Translations under genes and position numbers: made by a program
Notes under the pieces: model-generated
Databases searched by the model: none
The model's input: the letters and a program-made list of their open reading frames with translations, nothing else
Told to the model about the DNA's origin: nothing
Shown: piece by piece, positions 7,543-10,108 of the stretch
Layout: each line of letters begins with the position of its first letter
Numbering within the stretch: position 1 is the first letter of the stretch
Source of the DNA: Gammaproteobacteria bacterium
Lineage (GTDB): Bacteria > Pseudomonadota > Gammaproteobacteria > UBA6429 > Thiohalophilaceae
Direction of reading: 5' to 3'
Assembly (NCBI GenBank): GCA_029882235.1
Contig: JAOULB010000048.1
Location: 1-10,108 of the forward strand
DNA length: 10,108 bases

Positions 7543-7581
7543 CTGTTTCAATACAGAAAATATTGGCGATGAAAACTGGCG

Positions 7582-8745
7582 ATGTCGATAGCGAAGCAGG
7601 GAAAATACCAATTTGATATTCAAACCGGCAATAACTTTGAATTGCTGATTGATGGTAAACAGTTTTTCCCCACTATGCTTGATGCCATAAACGGCGCGAA
7701 AAAAACAATTATGCTTGAGCAATATTTGATGCGCTCAGGCAAAATCGCAAAACGCTTTATTGATGCATTGCTAAAAGCAAAACAACGTGAGGTTGATGTC
7801 TTTATTCTGCTTGATGATTATGGCTCATCCGCGTTGGAACAGGCCGATCGTGATCGTTTGGTGAATGGCGGAATAAAGCTCTGGTTTTATAACCCGATTC
7901 GACTGAAGCACCTACAACGAAATTTTTTCCGAGATCACCGTAAAATTCTTATTATTGATCACAGCGATGTTTTTGTTGGTGGCGCGGGTATCACTGATGA
8001 GTTCAGTTCAGAATTTAAAGGCCAACAGGCCTGGCATGACGTGATGTTAAAAATTCAGGGCCTCATCGTTCACGACTGGGTTCAGTTGTTTCATCAAACC
8101 TGGCAGCATTGTTCCAACACGTCTTTAACTATACCAGAATCGAATACTCAACGATGCTCAGCAGATATGACTGGCAGAATTCTGACTACCGCTCCCTTGC
8201 ATCCTCAGGAAATTAACCGAGCCCTGCTCAGGCGTCTTACCCGAGCTAAACAACGCATCTGGATTACTACACCTTATTTTGTTGCTTCGCAAAAAATACG
8301 CCGCCATCTCCGTCATGCAGCGCGACGCGGGCTTGATGTCCGCTTGCTCCTGCCTGGGCCACATAACGATCACCCATGGATCGGTTATGCAGCACGTCGA
8401 TACTATCTACGTCTGTTGCGCTATGGTGTAAGGATTTTTGAATACCAACCGCGCTTTACTCACGCAAAAATAGAATTATGTGATGACTGGACTTCACTGG
8501 GTTCAAGCAATCTGGATCGATGGAATCAACGCTGGAATCTGGATGCCAACCAGGCCGTTTATGACAAAGAATTTGCTCAACACATTACGCGATATTTTAA
8601 GCATGATTTTGCTCAGAGCCAGGAAATTTTATTTGATGACTGGAAACAACGTCCATGGCTGACACGAGTCAGAGAACACATTGCAGGTCAACTCATGTAT
8701 TTACTCGAACGCGTAGGCCGTTCTTCTTACCGGAGGAGAAAGTAA
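7582..8745 (+). CDS. Cardiolipin synthase-like phospholipase D family protein (ClsB/ClsC type)
   Basis: Probable phosphatidyltransferase making cardiolipin at the inner membrane. The 387 residues contain two complete HKD (HxKx4D) motifs: H119-R-K121...D126 followed by VFVGGAGITDEF, and H294-A-K296...D301 followed by SLGSSNLD. Both half-sites are needed for PLD catalysis and both look intact. No N-terminal membrane helices are present, unlike ClsA, so it resembles ClsB/ClsC; the C-terminal tail (residues ~355-387) is basic and could bind the membrane. The N-terminal part (FELLIDGKQFFPTMLDAI, then MLEQYLMRSGKIAKRFIDALL) is standard for the family, which supports the ATG at 7582; the Shine-Dalgarno is weak. 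Probably the second gene after rnd. The stop codon (8743-8745) abuts the stop of the convergent HD-GYP gene. Substrate specificity between cardiolipin and related transfers cannot be told from sequence alone. Confidence 0.92.
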   Translation: MSIAKQGKYQFDIQTGNNFELLIDGKQFFPTMLDAINGAKKTIMLEQYLMRSGKIAKRFIDALLKAKQREVDVFILLDDYGSSALEQADRDRLVNGGIKLWFYNPIRLKHLQRNFFRDHRKILIIDHSDVFVGGAGITDEFSSEFKGQQAWHDVMLKIQGLIVHDWVQLFHQTWQHCSNTSLTIPESNTQRCSADMTGRILTTAPLHPQEINRALLRRLTRAKQRIWITTPYFVASQKIRRHLRHAARRGLDVRLLLPGPHNDHPWIGYAARRYYLRLLRYGVRIFEYQPRFTHAKIELCDDWTSLGSSNLDRWNQRWNLDANQAVYDKEFAQHITRYFKHDFAQSQEILFDDWKQRPWLTRVREHIAGQLMYLLERVGRSSYRRRK

Positions 8746-9825
8746 TTACTCACCTGTATCAGGTTCAGGATATTTGGCTCGGATAGCGAGGATATCATCC
8801 AGATTATCAATAAAAGTATCGACCAATGCAGGATCAAAATGACTACCCTTATTTTCCTTTATATGGTCAATCGCTTCTTCCAAAGGCCAGGCTTTTTTAT
8901 ATGGGCGTTTTGTTGTCAGTGCATCAAATACATCCGCAATCGCAACAATCCGTCCAACTAAAGGTATGTCTTCACCACTCAGACCTTTTGGATACCCCGA
9001 ACCATCCCATTTCTCATGATGGGTGATGGCAATTTCTCGCGCCATTTGCATCAGTGGAGAAGGATGTCCAGACATAATCTCGGCACCAATAGCAGCATGC
9101 GTTTTCATGATTTCCCATTCTTCTGGAGTAAGCTTACCCTGTTTCAGCAAAATACTGTCGGGGATACCTATTTTACCAATGTCATGCATGGGGCTTGCAT
9201 TCAGTATCATTAATCCTTCTTCCTCAGACATACCACTAGCCAATGCCAAAAGCTGAGAATACTGACTCATTCGAATAATGTGCAGGCCCGTTTCATTATC
9301 CCTGTATTCTGCCGCTCGTCCCAGGCGTCGAATAATCTCAAGTCGAGTTTCGTCCAGCTCCTGAGTTCGTTCACGCACTTTTTGCTCAAGAACAATGTTC
9401 TGATTTTTCATTGCCTTATTAAGTAAGCGGACTTCAAGCATATTGCGGATACGCGACAGTAACTCAACTCGGTCAAAGGGTTTGCTGACAAAGTCGCGCG
9501 CACCACCTTCTAATGCCTTGACTCGAGAATCTCGGTCTTTAAGCGCAGTTAAAACCAGTATTGGCGGATAGTCTTCGGTGATTTCCTTCATTTGCTCCAT
9601 CACACCGAAGCCGTCAATGTGAGGCATGTTCAAATCCAGTAATACCAGATCACAGTGATGCTGCTGGTATAGATCGGCGGCCTGACGAGAGTCGGTAGTA
9701 GAGTGGACGTTTTGATAACCCTCTGCTGCGAGAACCTTTTCCAGTAATTTCACATTCACCGGTTGGTCGTCAACCACCAGGATCGTGGCCATCTTGACAT
9801 CATTTTCATTCTGAAAGGACTGCAT
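8746..9825 (-). CDS. REC-HD-GYP response regulator, probable cyclic-di-GMP phosphodiesterase
   Basis: A two-component output protein expected to hydrolyse cyclic-di-GMP to pGpG/GMP when phosphorylated; cytoplasmic. The 359 residues hold a receiver domain (~13-130) with acidic D19-D20, phosphoacceptor D64 in LVLLDLNMP, T93 and K115. A coiled linker follows (~133-165, VLEQKVRERTQELDETRLEI), then an HD-GYP domain (~165-350): E178 and H182, H214-D215 with K218, H243, H269-H270, and the signature G277-Y-P279 in HHEKWDGSGYPKG. All metal and GYP residues look intact. Two starts are possible: the ATG at 9823-9825, or one 11 codons later (MATILVVDDQ), where family proteins usually begin; both have poor ribosome sites. 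No histidine kinase is adjacent, so it is an orphan regulator here. It abuts the cardiolipin synthase gene stop to stop. Confidence 0.94.
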   Translation of the reverse strand: MQSFQNENDVKMATILVVDDQPVNVKLLEKVLAAEGYQNVHSTTDSRQAADLYQQHHCDLVLLDLNMPHIDGFGVMEQMKEITEDYPPILVLTALKDRDSRVKALEGGARDFVSKPFDRVELLSRIRNMLEVRLLNKAMKNQNIVLEQKVRERTQELDETRLEIIRRLGRAAEYRDNETGLHIIRMSQYSQLLALASGMSEEEGLMILNASPMHDIGKIGIPDSILLKQGKLTPEEWEIMKTHAAIGAEIMSGHPSPLMQMAREIAITHHEKWDGSGYPKGLSGEDIPLVGRIVAIADVFDALTTKRPYKKAWPLEEAIDHIKENKGSHFDPALVDTFIDNLDDILAIRAKYPEPDTGE

Positions 9826-9908
9826 AGACTAAAATGTCACCATTTATTGAAGTTGATTATATTTATATCCGTAAACTAAGCATAGAAACCAGACGTCATA
9901 CTCACTAA

Positions 9909-9914
9909 ATTATA
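9909..9914 (-). promoter_or_regulatory. Candidate -10 element upstream of the HD-GYP gene
   Basis: On the minus strand a perfect TATAAT lies at 9909-9914, about 84 bp upstream of the HD-GYP start, in an AT-rich 145-bp gap. The -35 is not clear (TTTATT at 15 bp spacing is the best). A second TATAAT is at 9856-9861, also without a good -35. In such AT-rich DNA chance matches are common, so confidence is moderate to low. Confidence 0.35.
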
Positions 9915-9970
9915 GCCTTATAATTTTGTAATAAATTGTTGCGTGATTAGCATTATTATTAAGCCTTAAG

Positions 9971-9995
9971 AAAAAGCGGGCCACAAGGGGCCCGC
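9971..9995 (-). terminator. Rho-independent terminator after the KKKA-repeat gene
   Basis: On the minus strand GCGGGCC, loop CCTTGT, GGCCCGC forms a perfect, very GC-rich 7-bp stem (9976-9995) followed at once by five T residues (9971-9975). It lies 26 bp after the stop codon of the lysine/alanine-repeat gene and faces that gene's direction. It also insulates the HD-GYP gene downstream on the same strand, implying that the latter has its own promoter. Confidence 0.88.
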
Positions 9996-10021
9996 CAGTC
10001 GACACTCTATGTTAACTAAGA

Positions 10022-10108
10022 TTAACGCTTTTTACGTCTGGCCTTCTTCTTGGCCTTCTTCTTAGCTTTCTTCTTAGCTTTCTTCTTAGCTTTCTTCTTA
10101 GCCTTCTT
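10022..10108 (-). CDS. C-terminal end of a Lys/Ala-repeat, histone H1-like DNA-binding protein (5' end outside window)
   Basis: The last 28 codons of a gene that continues past the right edge. Reading the minus strand to the TAA at 10022-10024 gives KK-A, then five KKKA units, then RRKKR. This is the tail type found in bacterial histone H1-like proteins and in AlgP (AlgR3) of Pseudomonas, which bind DNA non-specifically through the basic tail. The frame is supported by the clear terminator 26 bp downstream and by the synonymous codon variation in the repeats (AAG/AAA, GCT/GCC). Basic KKKA tails also end some otherwise unrelated proteins, for example certain DNA-binding or membrane-linked proteins, so the identity of the rest cannot be known from here. 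No function beyond likely nucleic-acid binding is claimed. Confidence 0.75.
   Translation of the reverse strand, partial: KKAKKKAKKKAKKKAKKKAKKKARRKKR
10043..10108. repeat. 12-bp tandem repeat encoding the KKKA units
   Basis: A 12-bp unit (plus strand TTTCTTCTTAGC, variants CTTCTTCTTAGC and CTTCTTCTTGGC) is repeated about 5.5 times and runs out of the window. Three central copies are identical and the outer ones differ at one or two bases. The unit is a multiple of three, so gain or loss of copies would keep the frame and only change tail length. Confidence 0.92.

Noticed and set aside
8748..8777. ACCTG/CAGGT mini-hairpin near the end of the HD-GYP gene as a terminator
   Set aside because: Only 5 bp of stem, a 3-base loop and no T run on either strand.
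9826..9970. AT-rich gap as a possible small RNA, origin or hidden gene
   Set aside because: No open frame of useful length, no second terminator and no repeated boxes; it is best explained as the HD-GYP promoter and leader region.
1..10108. Defence island, prophage, insertion sequence or CRISPR array
   Set aside because: Every large frame matches a housekeeping or conserved family; no terminal inverted repeats, transposase, integrase, spacer-repeat pattern or reverse transcriptase is visible.

Overview
The window is a compact stretch of about 47-50% GC chromosome that looks like core genome from a gammaproteobacterium outside the Enterobacterales. The main clues are the mpl-ubiX pair, a TIGR02444-type protein, an RNase D with an HRDC domain, a DedA/PAP2/LssY fusion and an orphan REC-HD-GYP regulator. 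No transposase, integrase, phage gene, CRISPR array, tRNA or rRNA is visible. The species cannot be fixed from this alone.

Layout. The left edge holds the 3' end of hemL (+), which meets a TIGR02444/DUF2390-like gene (-) tail to tail. That gene is divergent from a 659-residue membrane protein (+) that joins a DedA scramblase-like domain, a PAP2-like domain and an LssY C-terminal domain. The fusion gene overlaps by 8 bp the 3' end of a stand-alone Lon substrate-binding-domain gene (-). Upstream of that on the minus strand comes a tight block read as five-TM membrane protein -> mpl -> ubiX, with 0 and 2 bp between genes. Its probable promoter lies in the 103-bp divergent region shared with rnd. 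On the plus strand rnd is followed by a ClsB/C-like cardiolipin synthase. The cardiolipin synthase gene abuts, stop codon to stop codon, an orphan REC-HD-GYP response regulator (-). At the right edge, on the minus strand, is the 3' end of a gene for a lysine/alanine-repeat, histone H1-like protein (AlgP-like tail), followed by a clear rho-independent terminator.

Functions. The genes are mostly housekeeping: tetrapyrrole synthesis (hemL), peptidoglycan recycling (mpl), ubiquinone synthesis (ubiX makes prenyl-FMN for UbiD), RNA 3' processing (rnd), membrane lipid synthesis or transport (cardiolipin synthase and DedA fusion) and cyclic-di-GMP turnover (HD-GYP). Apart from the mpl-ubiX block and possibly rnd-cls, they look independently regulated.

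I did not find a new defence or mobile system. The most interesting points are: (i) the PAP2 domain of the DedA fusion appears to have lost its catalytic residues while the DedA and LssY parts look intact; (ii) an uncharacterised five-TM protein with a TTG start leads the mpl-ubiX operon; (iii) a 12-bp tandem repeat encodes the KKKA tail at the right edge.
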